From positions 1 to 51,586 of the forward strand of contig JBCCWS010000043.1 of the NCBI GenBank assembly GCA_039193195.1: a DNA stretch of 51,586 bases, written 5' to 3'. Made by a program: the position numbers and the translations under genes. This document shows positions 36,429 through 45,231 of this stretch, piece after piece. The notes beneath the pieces are model-generated. The model was given only the letters and a program-made list of their open reading frames with translations. It was not told the origin of the DNA and ran no database searches. Source of the stretch: Pseudomonadota bacterium. GTDB lineage: Bacteria > Pseudomonadota > Gammaproteobacteria > Steroidobacterales > JBCBZW01. Position 1 is the stretch's first letter; the number at the start of each line of letters is the position of its first letter.

Positions 36429-38605
36429 TTAGCTGTAGTGGAATGCTCGCTCGGACCGAAGATCTGCAACGACTGCAGCTAGTGTACGAACTACCGCGGA
36501 TACCGACTGCGTGGTCATGACAGCACTGAGTTGCGCGTAGTCCAGACCAACGAAGGTACGCGTGCCACGTCTGAGCATGGTAATTGTGTGCTTAAACTTC
36601 AGTAAGGGAGTGGATAGCTTCGACAACGGTCTGGGCAGAGCTGAGTCGCCAAGGACCCAGTCTGCAATGTGACCAGCTACGCCGCCGAACCCCCCGAGTA
36701 TCAGGAGCGGGACGTCGCTTTCGAGCGCGTAGTAGACCTCTTCTGCAACGCCGGGCATTGCGCCTGCGTATCCTCGCATCTTGCCTCCGAGAGCGATTCG
36801 CAGGTCTACCGTGGGGATGGCCAGCTTGCTTTGGCTACTATGAACCGCGGCTCGCATTCTGGTGAGCGCATCGCGTTCGCGTTTGCCATCGTCACCAGGC
36901 CCGTCCGGTGGGTCCACGCGGTAGATGCTGCAGATGCCGTGGAGATCTGCCTCAGCTGCAGCCGTAAAGCTCTTGTGGTGCGGCCAAGCCTGAACGCTCT
37001 CAAGTAGCGGCGTGGTCTCTTCGTCGCTGCCGTCCTCAGCCTCTTCGCGCGTCGCATTGATGGCCGCATCAAGGAGTACTTGGCTGAAGGGGTCGTCATC
37101 TTTGATCCAACCCCCATACTGAACTTGACAGCCACCGTTCATGAGCACTCGCGCCAAACGCACTGCGAGTTCATCGTAGTGGTGAGTGCCGAAACCCAGT
37201 TGGCGGCCGTCGGGGGCGGGGCTGGAGGAGATGCCCACTCGCACTGCCGCCGACCTATCGGTGGCATGGGGAATCTTCTCTTGCTGCAGATCGGCAAAGG
37301 TGCTAAGCGTGACGCCGTTTTTGTGATCCACTACCGACGTGTAGAACCGCTCCTCTTCGGGCAACAGCTCTCGGCCAGGATGAATGAGCTCAATCGCTTG
37401 TCCTTCCTTGGCGAGTTCCTTTAGTTCCCGCATGAGGCGAAGTAGTGAGTGCGATTCGGGTACCCATGTGAGGAAAACTCTTAGGGCACCCTCGCTCTCT
37501 TTCAAGGTGACAGCTAGCTGGCGAGCTCGGAGCCGATGTATTTCAAAGAGTAGAGACTCGAGAAGCAGTCGATCAACTATCTCGCTAGCTCGCTGCTGAT
37601 CCCATGCGGTAACGGGTACGTTGCCCAACTCCGGTAGGGAGGGACTCCAAGTCGTTCCTGGCTCAAGAACGCCGACTAGTGGTTGAACCTTGTATACGAT
37701 CGAGTGCCCTCCAATCTGATCGACTTGTCGAGGCTCTCGCGCGATGCTCAGTTCTTCGCGACACCAAGGACGCATTGCATACTGTCCTGTCCAAACCGCG
37801 ATCATGCCAGCGGTGTCAGACGCTGCAGCAGACTTTAGGCGATCTCGCCATGAATAACCCGCCGGCAGGTCCGACTCGTCGTACCACGCCTGAATCTGAC
37901 CATACTTGTATATTGTGCTTCTCAGTTGCTCCGCGATCCTGACCCCTCCTCGCTTCGCATGACTCACGAAAACACTGATCTCATCGGGCTCGCTGTTACG
38001 CGTAGAGGTGTCGGCTGCGCCATTTCCTAGGGTCCGGGCCGCCGCTCGGAGATCGCGGCATAGTACGGACGTAACCTGTCGGCGCAATTCGGCGATCCGC
38101 TCGCTTGATCCGTGTCCATGGTCTTTACTCTTGCGCTCGGGGTGGATCCGCAAAAGGTTGATCTTGCCCGTCGCGCCTCCTAGCCGTCCTGCGCTTGGGT
38201 GAAGAGCGACTGGCAACAACCGGACCGCGCCACCGTCGCGGAAGCGGGCCATCTGGGTCTCGTCGCTCCAAGGCATGCTCTGCTGTGCGTAGCTCTGCAG
38301 TACCTTCCGCCACGAGCTGTCGTTCACCATATGTTCGTCAACAAGTGGTGCAACCACGTTTTTGCCTGCTCAAGCTGAATCCCGTGCGGGCAACTCTGCG
38401 AGCGCAAGTGGGCGGACCTAGGGTCGACGCGATAGTAAACCGGTACGCCAAGCCCCTCGGCTAGGATGTCTTTGGTGGGTGCGCGCAGCCAACGCCAAAG
38501 CTCAGAAGCAAGCTGCTCAGCTTCCTCGCAGCGCTCGTGCCAAAAGAGGTAGAGGCAGATTGGTGCTGGGCTCCCAAGCCCAGCCGATGATGAGGCGTTT
38601 TTCAT
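36429..38605 (-). CDS. TIR-like / TIR / SLOG three-domain protein with internal -1 frameshift
   Basis: ATG 38605 overlaps the preceding stop (ATGA). Frame one encodes ICLYLFWHERC, GLGVPVYYRVDP and EQAK, then runs out at 38324. A -1 shift at GCA-AAA-ACG (plus-strand T5, 38359-38363) restores NVVAPLVDEHMVNDSSW and an unbroken 642-codon frame, about 725 residues in all. Domain 1 (to about 155) is TIR-like. Domain 2, about 209-343 of the joined protein, is a TIR domain (ISVFVSHAKRGG, AWYDESDLPAG, WCREEL with the catalytic-type Glu). The C-terminal 350 residues end in a SLOG fold (VRVGISSSPAPDG, IALGGKMRGYAGAMPG, LLILGGFGG) that may bind nucleotide signals, as in Thoeris ThsA. Confidence 0.75.
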
Positions 38606-39717
38606 TCTGCCTCTCGCGCCAAGCGGCTCAATTCCGGTGGCACCGTGCCGCGATGAGCTATGGTGTGGGTAAACATCCCTAGTTCCCGGAACTCCATCGA
38701 GAATCCGAACCGGCCGAGAGTGTGCTGCACGGAGGCTCTTGTCGCAGCATGCCTGGGTTGCACGATATGAATGACGCCGCTGTCTTTGAGCGTCCGGGAG
38801 GCTTCAGCCAGAGCAGGCTTCGCATCCCACCCCATCAGAGAGAGCGAAAACACAGCCGCATCCAGTGTACTGTCGGGGATAGGCGTAGCAGACATGTCAC
38901 ACGCTGTGATTTGGTCGCTCAGGGAGTGAAAGTCAAAGCCCCTAACGTCGTGCATGGGCAATCGCTTGCCGAGCTCACCCTCGCCTGCTCCGAAGTCTCC
39001 GATAGTCCGGTGTTCAGCGGACCTGTAGAACGATGTAATCGAGTCAAGCGGTGAGTCAGACCAAGCTCTGCGCAGTTTGCGGTAGCTGTCGTGGTATCGC
39101 TCCCACGTTGCTTCTTCGGTGCGCATCCGCGCGCCCCATCGGTGGTCCCACTGACAAGGATCGTGGACTTGGTCAGCGAAACCAGAGGCCGAGCCTCCGC
39201 CAATCGGGATGCCCATTGATGCGTTGAGCTTACCTGGTGTCAGCCGGAGGAGGATCTGCTTAACGCTTCGGATCAAACTCGCGCCTGTGGAGTCATCGAG
39301 GACTGAGGTGCGCATTTGGTTGAGCTGCGGCCAGCACGCTTCAAGCTCGCCGAGAGCACGGTGCGCCACCGGCACAACGGGAAACTGAGGGTCAACGCCG
39401 CGTCGTGCTAGTGCCCAGTCGAGTTCCTTGCGAACCCATAACGATGGGGAGCGTGGCGACAAGAGGACAACGAAGGAACCTGTAGTCGCTAGGCCCGAGC
39501 GAATCGCTTGCTCCCAGTCTGTGTCCTCGCTTAAATCAAGATCAAACCAAACACGGCACCCATGGTCGCGCAGGACTCCCACGAGCGTGGTCGCCAGGTC
39601 CTGATCCTGGCGGTGGTAGCAAACAAACGCGTCACTGACCAACGCGCCTGTATTGCAATAGCCTCGGGTAGGTTCAACGATGACGCCGGCCTTTAAATGC
39701 TGCGATTCGTCACGCAC
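38602..39717 (-). CDS. TIR domain fused to an Rrp8-like methyltransferase
   Basis: 371 residues from GTG 39717; the start is uncertain because there is no clear ribosome site. Residues 27-155 form a TIR domain (VSDAFVCYHRQDQDLA, CRVWFDLDLSEDTDWEQAI, SFVVLLSPRSPSLWVRKELDWAL with Glu98 as the likely catalytic residue). Residues 208-350 match Rrp8, the nucleolar rRNA m1A methyltransferase family. They show YHDSYRKLRRAWSDSPLD, motif I DFGAGEGEL (241-249), TACDMSATPIPDSTLDAAVFSLSLMG and a C-terminal strand pair. The stop overlaps the ATG of the TIR-SLOG gene by four bases, so the two are translationally coupled. Fusion of a TIR to an RNA-methyltransferase-like domain is unusual. Confidence 0.82.
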   Translation of the reverse strand: MRDESQHLKAGVIVEPTRGYCNTGALVSDAFVCYHRQDQDLATTLVGVLRDHGCRVWFDLDLSEDTDWEQAIRSGLATTGSFVVLLSPRSPSLWVRKELDWALARRGVDPQFPVVPVAHRALGELEACWPQLNQMRTSVLDDSTGASLIRSVKQILLRLTPGKLNASMGIPIGGGSASGFADQVHDPCQWDHRWGARMRTEEATWERYHDSYRKLRRAWSDSPLDSITSFYRSAEHRTIGDFGAGEGELGKRLPMHDVRGFDFHSLSDQITACDMSATPIPDSTLDAAVFSLSLMGWDAKPALAEASRTLKDSGVIHIVQPRHAATRASVQHTLGRFGFSMEFRELGMFTHTIAHRGTVPPELSRLAREAE

Positions 39718-40510
39718 TCATACCGCAGACGACCTTAAGAGTCTAGCAACGAGCCGTACGTTGTTTGCATCGTTTGACCAGATACCCTTTCGACGAGCCC
39801 GCAGCCCGCCCACGCCCTCGGCCCAGACGGTTCAGCTCTCATGAGCGACGGGAGGTGGATATGGATCAAGCATGCGAAACGGAACCCAGACGAACGCGGC
39901 GTTGAAAGCGCGTGTCGACGCCCGGCTAGTGGGTCGCTTGGCAAATAAGGTAACGCTCAGTCTGCGTAGGGGCAGCGTCAGCAAGGCGCGTCGCGCAGCC
40001 AACGGCATCGCCATTGGCAAGCGACCGCCTTGCCCTGGCGCCTATGCTACTCGCTGAGCGTCACCTTATTTACCAAGCGGCCCACTAGCGTCGCGTGCCT
40101 CAAGGGACGCGGCGTGCTGCGGAGAGGGCCTTGAGTTCCCCTATCCTGCGGCGAGATCTGCAGATCGAGAACCTTAGGTGATTGTTCATCACCAAGGATG
40201 CCGCGGATCTGAAAGACCGCCTGATCCGCGATCAGCCACCATCGATCTAGTCCAGCTCATCGAAGCCCGAGCTCGCTGTCGAGGACGCCGCGATCGCCGT
40301 CTGTCCGCTCGACTTCGAGGAGCAGAGATGGCGGTGATCCCGGTCGATCAGGTGTTCCAAGGAGGTGACACGCGTCGCTAGGTCACGGGCTGCGGCGAAC
40401 GGCTCGACGCCCGTTTGGCGGTGCGTATTCGTAGCAGCGTTCTGCGAGACCCGAGTTATCGGACGTGCTAGTGTGGGACTATCAGACGCTCGCCAGCGAG
40501 GGTCTCAGGG
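39718..40510. other. 793-bp gap containing a MITE-like element
   Basis: Contains the promoter side of the TIR operon, then the MITE copy at 39927-40087, then about 420 bp with no recognisable gene. Frames inside the element are shadows of the repeat, since the same peptide appears at its second copy. Confidence 0.6.
39927..40087. mobile_element. MITE-like element, copy A (35-bp terminal inverted repeats)
   Basis: A 161-bp unit bounded by TA within CTAG. The left end (39926-39960, CTAGTGGGTCGCTTGG...CGCTCAG) and the right end (40054-40088) are inverted repeats with three mismatches over 35 bp. The interior is about 90 bp. A second copy lies at 48081-48242 in the same orientation. TA ends suggest mobilisation by an IS630/Tc1-mariner-type transposase, which is not in the window. 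Confidence 0.85.
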
Positions 40511-41010
40511 ATGGGAATGCAACGCAGCATCTGGATCGCCGCCCTTTTCTAGTCGCGCCCATCGCTCAGGCTCAGACGCCTACTGTGCTGACGGCCCCCT
40601 GCGAGGACCTCCCGGAACTGACCTGTGCGATCGGTATTCGAGATCTCGATATCCTCGGCGCTACCTTTGATATCGACTTCACTCAGGAAGGCTACACCAC
40701 CGCCCACGCCGATGTGGAGTCTCTCGACTGCGAGGAGTCAGGTTTACAAGTCAATTCTGGGGATAGGCGAATAATAATGATCGCCGATGTGCCTGGCGAG
40801 TTCATCGAGCAGCTGAGATGGTCGATCAGGGGGGGCTGGCGGAAGGCGCACAGTTCCTGTGCCAGAACGCCACCCGAGGGACGGCGGTGGCGACGCGTGT
40901 CCGCGGCCGAGGATGGGTTTGCGTGGAGTGGGGCCTGGTCGTGCCTCGCGGCGAGCGGCGCTCGCCTCGAGGCAACGAGCGACCTGCAAGGCCGCCCGTT
41001 ACTCCCTGCC
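40511..41010 (+). pseudogene. broken exported protein with Cys-Asn-Thr domain
   Basis: ATG 40511 (or 40517) gives MQRSIWIAALF and then a TAG at 40550. A -1 shift in the TTTT run (40545-40548) restores a full signal peptide (LVAPIAQAQ) followed by CEDLPELTCAIGIRDLDILG, typical of VPLPA/PEP-CTERM-type exported proteins. It continues to LDCEESGLQVNSGDRRIIMI. A second shift near 40815 leads to GLAEGAQFLCQNATRG and WVCVEWGLVV. The last part resembles the C-terminal repeat of the exported protein at 45232. Two frame breaks and no sorting tail indicate a decayed gene. Confidence 0.5.
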
Positions 41011-41011
41011 C

Positions 41012-42976
41012 TTAGAACGTAGTGGTGGTCACGTTGGATGTCTCACAACCGCGCAGGTCCACCGCCTGGAACAACAGCGTGCGGCCAGCTGCCGGTGCCG
41101 GAATGGCACGGGTGATGGTGACACTGGCGTCGTTGTCGCCGTCCGTGCCAAAGCCGATCAATCGTGCGTTGGCCAAGTCGACCGACGTTGCGCAATTGCC
41201 AACGCTGATCGGCGTCGAACCGGCGGCACCACCGAAGTAGAGCAGCACCGCGCCGCCGGCGGTCCCGTTCACGGTGGTGAAATCATTGTCCACGCCGGCC
41301 TGGCCCGGGTCCGTCGCCAGCAGCGTGAAGTCTGTCGGCTCCTCACCCGTGCAGCTGGCAAAGCGGAACGAGCACCAGCGCGTGTTCCACTCGAAGCTAC
41401 CGGTGCTTGCCACGTACTCCTGATGGCTCCAGAAGGTGCATCCGTCGGCGGGGTCAAGACTGGTCGTAGAGTAGTCACCCCAGCGGCCGATACCGCCCGT
41501 TTGGACACCCGCCCCCTCGACGCAGGAAACCTCCTGCTGGAGCGTGCCGGCGGGATCGCTGGTCTCGCGTCCAGTCACGTAGACGCTGGGGAAGCTGTCA
41601 CCGCTAGCGCGCGTGTAGCCGATACCCAGATTGCCGACGGTGTCCAGCGTTGCCGAGCTCATCCAGCGCTCCAACCCGTCGTTGGGTCCGAGGGTGCCTG
41701 TGTCGATGATGCTGATCGCATCGTAGTCGTCGACGTCGAGGATCGCCCAGCGTACGCCGGCACGCTCGCCGCCCAGATCCACCGTGTGTGCCAGCACCAG
41801 GCGGTGGTCACCACCGATGTTGCTGTGCACGGCGCGATAGGCCGTGAAGAAGGACAGGGTGTCCAAGGCATCGCCACCGCCAGGCGTGGCGACATCGGCC
41901 ACGTCGTTATCGAACGTGGGCACTGCGACCGATCCAACGCGACGGAAGCTGCCGGCACCGTTCGGGAAGTCTTCGCAGAATTCCCAGAAGCGGTACTCAG
42001 TCGGCTCCACCGCCACACTGAACAGGGGGCAGGCGCCACCGGGCGCCCGGCTCAGGTTCTCCGTGTGGCCCGGCATGATGCCGTCTGGGTTACCGAAGCT
42101 CAGATTTGAGACGCGCACGAAGTTGACTATCGGCGCACCGGCTCGAATTGCGTCGCGGTCGATCAGGTAGGCCGAGATTTCGAAGCCGATACCGAAGTTG
42201 CGTTCGGTCAGCGTATACGCGCTCTGCGTGCCGTCTTCGCTGGCCCATACGGACAGCTTTGGGTAGTCGTTGAAGGTACCAGGGGGCACTACCTGGAATT
42301 CGTAGCGGGTCAGGTTACCAAGCGCATCCTCGCCGTCCGTGATGGCGATGCACTCGACGCCGAAGTTCGGCGCCCAGCCCTTGTAGATCCAGCGCCCTTC
42401 GTCGTAGAGGACGATGTAATCGCCAGCGCCGGCCGTGCCGCCGTCAACCTCACAGGGACCGCCGAAGCCCTGGAACAGGGCATTGCCGGGCACCAGGGTT
42501 TGCGATGTGCCGTCCTTCGCTAGTACCTGGAACAACAGGTTGTTGTACGACACTACCTGGTTCAGTCCAACGTCGCCGTTGGTGTCTGGCGGCTGTACAC
42601 GAAAGCCATTCAGGCTCTGATTATCGTCACTGCTAGGTCCCTCGAAGCTCGCGCCGAGCGTTGGGGAAAGGGGCGAGATCTCATCGCTGGCGAGGGGGTC
42701 CGCACGATCGGCGTCTTGGGCGACGTCGGATGCTTCCTCAGCGGCAGCGAAGCGGTTTTGGATGATGATATCGCTGGCTTCGCTCGCGGTGCCGGTGCGT
42801 GCCTGGCGCAGGGCCAGATACTGCGCCGCGAGCTCGCGCACATCTGCGCTGGGTTGATCGGTGCGTGTGGATTGACCGTAGCTGAGCGAAGGCTCCGCCG
42901 AGTCCTGGGCGTGCGCGCTCCAACTCGCGACGATCAGCGCCGCGGTTAACAAGGTACGCAGTGCGGGATGGGGCAT
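41012..42976 (-). CDS. large exported protein of unknown function
   Basis: 654 residues. The signal peptide is 1-23 (LIVASWSAHAQ). After a low-complexity Ala/Asp-rich region comes a conserved-looking segment GFRVQPPDTNGDVGLNQVVSYNN. A propeller-like beta-rich region with SVWASEDG, SNIGGDHRLVLAHTVDLGG and IGRWGDYSTTSLDPADGCTFW follows. This resembles large exported proteins found in many marine proteobacteria, but I know no function. GGAGA is placed 6 bases before the ATG. The C-terminus ends in an Ig-like domain with CETSNV and no sorting signal. Probably monocistronic. Confidence 0.8.
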   Translation of the reverse strand: MPHPALRTLLTAALIVASWSAHAQDSAEPSLSYGQSTRTDQPSADVRELAAQYLALRQARTGTASEASDIIIQNRFAAAEEASDVAQDADRADPLASDEISPLSPTLGASFEGPSSDDNQSLNGFRVQPPDTNGDVGLNQVVSYNNLLFQVLAKDGTSQTLVPGNALFQGFGGPCEVDGGTAGAGDYIVLYDEGRWIYKGWAPNFGVECIAITDGEDALGNLTRYEFQVVPPGTFNDYPKLSVWASEDGTQSAYTLTERNFGIGFEISAYLIDRDAIRAGAPIVNFVRVSNLSFGNPDGIMPGHTENLSRAPGGACPLFSVAVEPTEYRFWEFCEDFPNGAGSFRRVGSVAVPTFDNDVADVATPGGGDALDTLSFFTAYRAVHSNIGGDHRLVLAHTVDLGGERAGVRWAILDVDDYDAISIIDTGTLGPNDGLERWMSSATLDTVGNLGIGYTRASGDSFPSVYVTGRETSDPAGTLQQEVSCVEGAGVQTGGIGRWGDYSTTSLDPADGCTFWSHQEYVASTGSFEWNTRWCSFRFASCTGEEPTDFTLLATDPGQAGVDNDFTTVNGTAGGAVLLYFGGAAGSTPISVGNCATSVDLANARLIGFGTDGDNDASVTITRAIPAPAAGRTLLFQAVDLRGCETSNVTTTTF

Positions 42977-43475
42977 GAACTGTCTCCGGTGGGAATTTTA
43001 AGGAGCGCCATCGGACGGCCGTCTGACAGCGAGCTGAGAGTGTACCCATGAGGTTATGTGGCTAGAAACCCTGTCGCGTCGAAGCCGCAATTCGATGCCA
43101 CGTCATCCATAGCTTGACTGGTGCTACGTCGCTCTTACGCTAGACGGAAGGCTTGCGAATACCCCATTCGCTTGCAACAGCGCCTGATTTGAAATCAGTG
43201 CTCATTATCTATCACCTAGTATATTTAATCGGTATAAATCACCAGTCAGTGAGCAGGGAGCCGGCGTCGCTGGCGCGCCGAAGTCCAGCCATATTTGCCA
43301 CGTCGGTGGGGGCGGGGTTACAGCTACTGGGTGGGCGGTGGAGACAAGCGACCTATGCGCCAATAGGAGCACTTGGCCACGGGTACACCTCACGGGATCG
43401 CGATCTACCTTTGAGCAGCGGGAACTTGAGCGGGCGCTCCTGCGGAGCCGCGGGAGAAGCCTTCGCCCGTTAGTC
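42977..43475. other. 499-bp gap, AT-rich in the middle, no gene seen
   Basis: Around 43180-43250 the DNA is clearly AT-richer than its surroundings. A CTGATTTGAAATCAG inverted repeat lies near 43183-43197. I see no open frame with protein character. It may hold the promoter of the exported-protein gene at its left end. Confidence 0.45.
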
Positions 43476-44681
43476 TCAGCGCAATGCTACGCGGCCGGGG
43501 AGTGGCCTGCGGGTCCAGTCGTGCAACTGGTTCAGCCAGGCAGCCTCGAACTCATCGCCGGGCTCAATCCACCGGCTTTCCCCCGCCGGCCCCCCGGTGG
43601 GAATGCCGACGACCAGGCCGTTAGGGACCCGGACCTCATTTGAGGTGAGTTCGGCGATAGCGTCATCGACCGACACAGCGTAGGGGCCTCCCCCACGTTT
43701 CTCCGCGTCACGCGGGGACAGGAAGAGCACCCCTTGGCCCCGACCCTGATCGTCGTACGTCACCTTGGCTGGCGTGGGGTCGAACAATGGGACACGCGGG
43801 CAGATCCACTCGACGACGCGTGCCGGTAGTGGGCCCGCGTAGCAGAACTTAATCGCCCTCAAAATGGCAAGAGGCCAAGTCGCGTGGCGATCATCGTCCG
43901 CCTCTAGCAGATCGGGTTGCACGTAGTCCGCGGCATCGGCATCGCCAACCTCGTAGCGCACGGTGTGTCGGCTCACGTGGGGGCACGCTTGAAGGTCGTA
44001 GTACGCAGACTCGCTTCGTCGTCCGATCACCCACGCCCGCTGACGTGCCGCTCTCGCGTGACCGAGCCCATCTAGCGCTGCCGCCATCAGCGGCGTTTCC
44101 TTACCTGCCTTCCCATACACCTTCCTTTCGATCGCTTCGAGGTCGATTCGATACACGACTCGCGGGTTGGGTGAGGCACCCGCAGCTGCAAAGTGCATCG
44201 CCACGCACGGGTCGCTGGTGACATCTATAAAGTAGGTTGGAAACCCGTAGTGCTGCGGCCACCCGATCGCGCGCAAGGGATCCGTAACGTAAACGTTGAT
44301 CGCCACGGTTGCGAGCTCTGTGAGCAACGTCATCACGTGGGATTCATTCGCAGTGAAGATCTTCCCCTCCTGCATGCGGCCCCAGCTGGAAACGGTCGAG
44401 GGAAACACGGCTGGCTCGCCACGAAAGAGATACTTGGGCACTTCCGTCGTTCCGGTTGCCCCGAGCTCGAAGCGCGTCAACGGTCTGTGGGTCTGCGAAT
44501 TCTCCCAATGGTGGCGGAAAGTGCGTTCAGCGTCGCGAAGCAGTCGGGCTTGCAGCTCGGCGAATGAGCGAATGCGGATTGTCCGCCGATACGGCCACAG
44601 GCGTGTTCGCAGACCCCACACGTGTCGGAGCCGTTTCGCGCCATCGTGTAGCACCGAACGCTCAGCTCTGAGTCGCACCAT
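43476..44681 (-). CDS. FRG-domain protein
   Basis: 401 residues, cytosolic. The FRG domain is shown by KYLFRGEP (84-90) and WPQHYGFPTYFIDVTSDPCVAMHFA (about 141-165). These carry the Phe-Arg-Gly and QHYG-PT-hDhT signatures. FRG domains occur in orphan proteins and in antiphage and toxin contexts, where a nucleotide-modifying or NAD-linked activity has been suggested. The C-terminal third has no known domain. It is alone on its strand, flanked by 500-bp gaps on both sides, within the MITE-bounded stretch. Confidence 0.82.
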   Translation of the reverse strand: MVRLRAERSVLHDGAKRLRHVWGLRTRLWPYRRTIRIRSFAELQARLLRDAERTFRHHWENSQTHRPLTRFELGATGTTEVPKYLFRGEPAVFPSTVSSWGRMQEGKIFTANESHVMTLLTELATVAINVYVTDPLRAIGWPQHYGFPTYFIDVTSDPCVAMHFAAAGASPNPRVVYRIDLEAIERKVYGKAGKETPLMAAALDGLGHARAARQRAWVIGRRSESAYYDLQACPHVSRHTVRYEVGDADAADYVQPDLLEADDDRHATWPLAILRAIKFCYAGPLPARVVEWICPRVPLFDPTPAKVTYDDQGRGQGVLFLSPRDAEKRGGGPYAVSVDDAIAELTSNEVRVPNGLVVGIPTGGPAGESRWIEPGDEFEAAWLNQLHDWTRRPLPGRVALR

Positions 44682-45231
44682 CGATTACTCGTTGGGTTGG
44701 TCTTGGTACCGGCTTGTGTCTTCCACCTGAGTCCCTGATGGCCAGCGGCGCACTGGTGGCAAGTGGCGGTGGAGTCGGCGGCGAAATCGCAGGCGCCTTG
44801 TGCCGATTTTGGGTTACCGTACGCCTGTCCTGTCAATAGCCCAGAGGCCGTATCCCGGAAATCGCGGTGGACCGATCATGACCACAAGCGAGCTCCCCGA
44901 GACCGACAGTCTCCCCGAGGAATACGAGCGCCGAAGCACTCGACGGTAGTCACTCGATTTCACCCCGGCGCTTTGCGCAACGCAAAGCGCCCGATGGCGA
45001 ACTGCCGCTCTTGAGTCTCGGTCTATCTGAGCGACGGCCAGGTAAGGAAATCGGACGTGGGCCAAGTGGTTGCGCTGGGCGGTGCCGACCCTGAGAGCCG
45101 CCTGACGGCGCTGAGCCCCGTCGTGAGCGTCCGTCCGGGCCGGCGCGAGCGGCCATCGATCTGGCGACACGCACACTTTCCTAGCCGAACGACTATTATC
45201 GTGAGGAAACGCAGCTGTCAGGGAGGTCGCT
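44682..45231. other. 550-bp gap with one strong hairpin
   Basis: No credible gene. A perfect 11-bp stem lies at 44967-44991. The promoter of the FRG gene (left) and of the exported protein at 45232 (right) must lie here. Confidence 0.5.
44967..44991. repeat. perfect 11-bp stem hairpin
   Basis: GGCGCTTTGCG-CAA-CGCAAAGCGCC, a perfect stem with a 3-base loop. It lies about 240 bp before the next gene and 290 bp from the FRG start, so it is not an obvious terminator of either. It could be a REP-like palindrome. No second copy was noticed. Confidence 0.6.

Noticed and set aside
39872-40057. 61-codon frame also seen at 48011-48223 (shared peptide LSLRRGSVSKARRAANGIA)
   Set aside because: The shared peptide is only the translation of the MITE repeat, not a conserved gene.
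40859-42109. 416-codon plus-strand open frame
   Set aside because: It lies almost wholly antisense to the exported protein at 41012-42976, has no recognisable motif, and owes its length to GC-rich codon bias.
43170-43200. tRNA-Ser-like anticodon arm (CGCCTGATTTGAAATCAG)
   Set aside because: Only the anticodon stem-loop resembles a tRNA; no acceptor, D-arm or T-arm sequence is found around it, so it is not called a tRNA or an attachment site.
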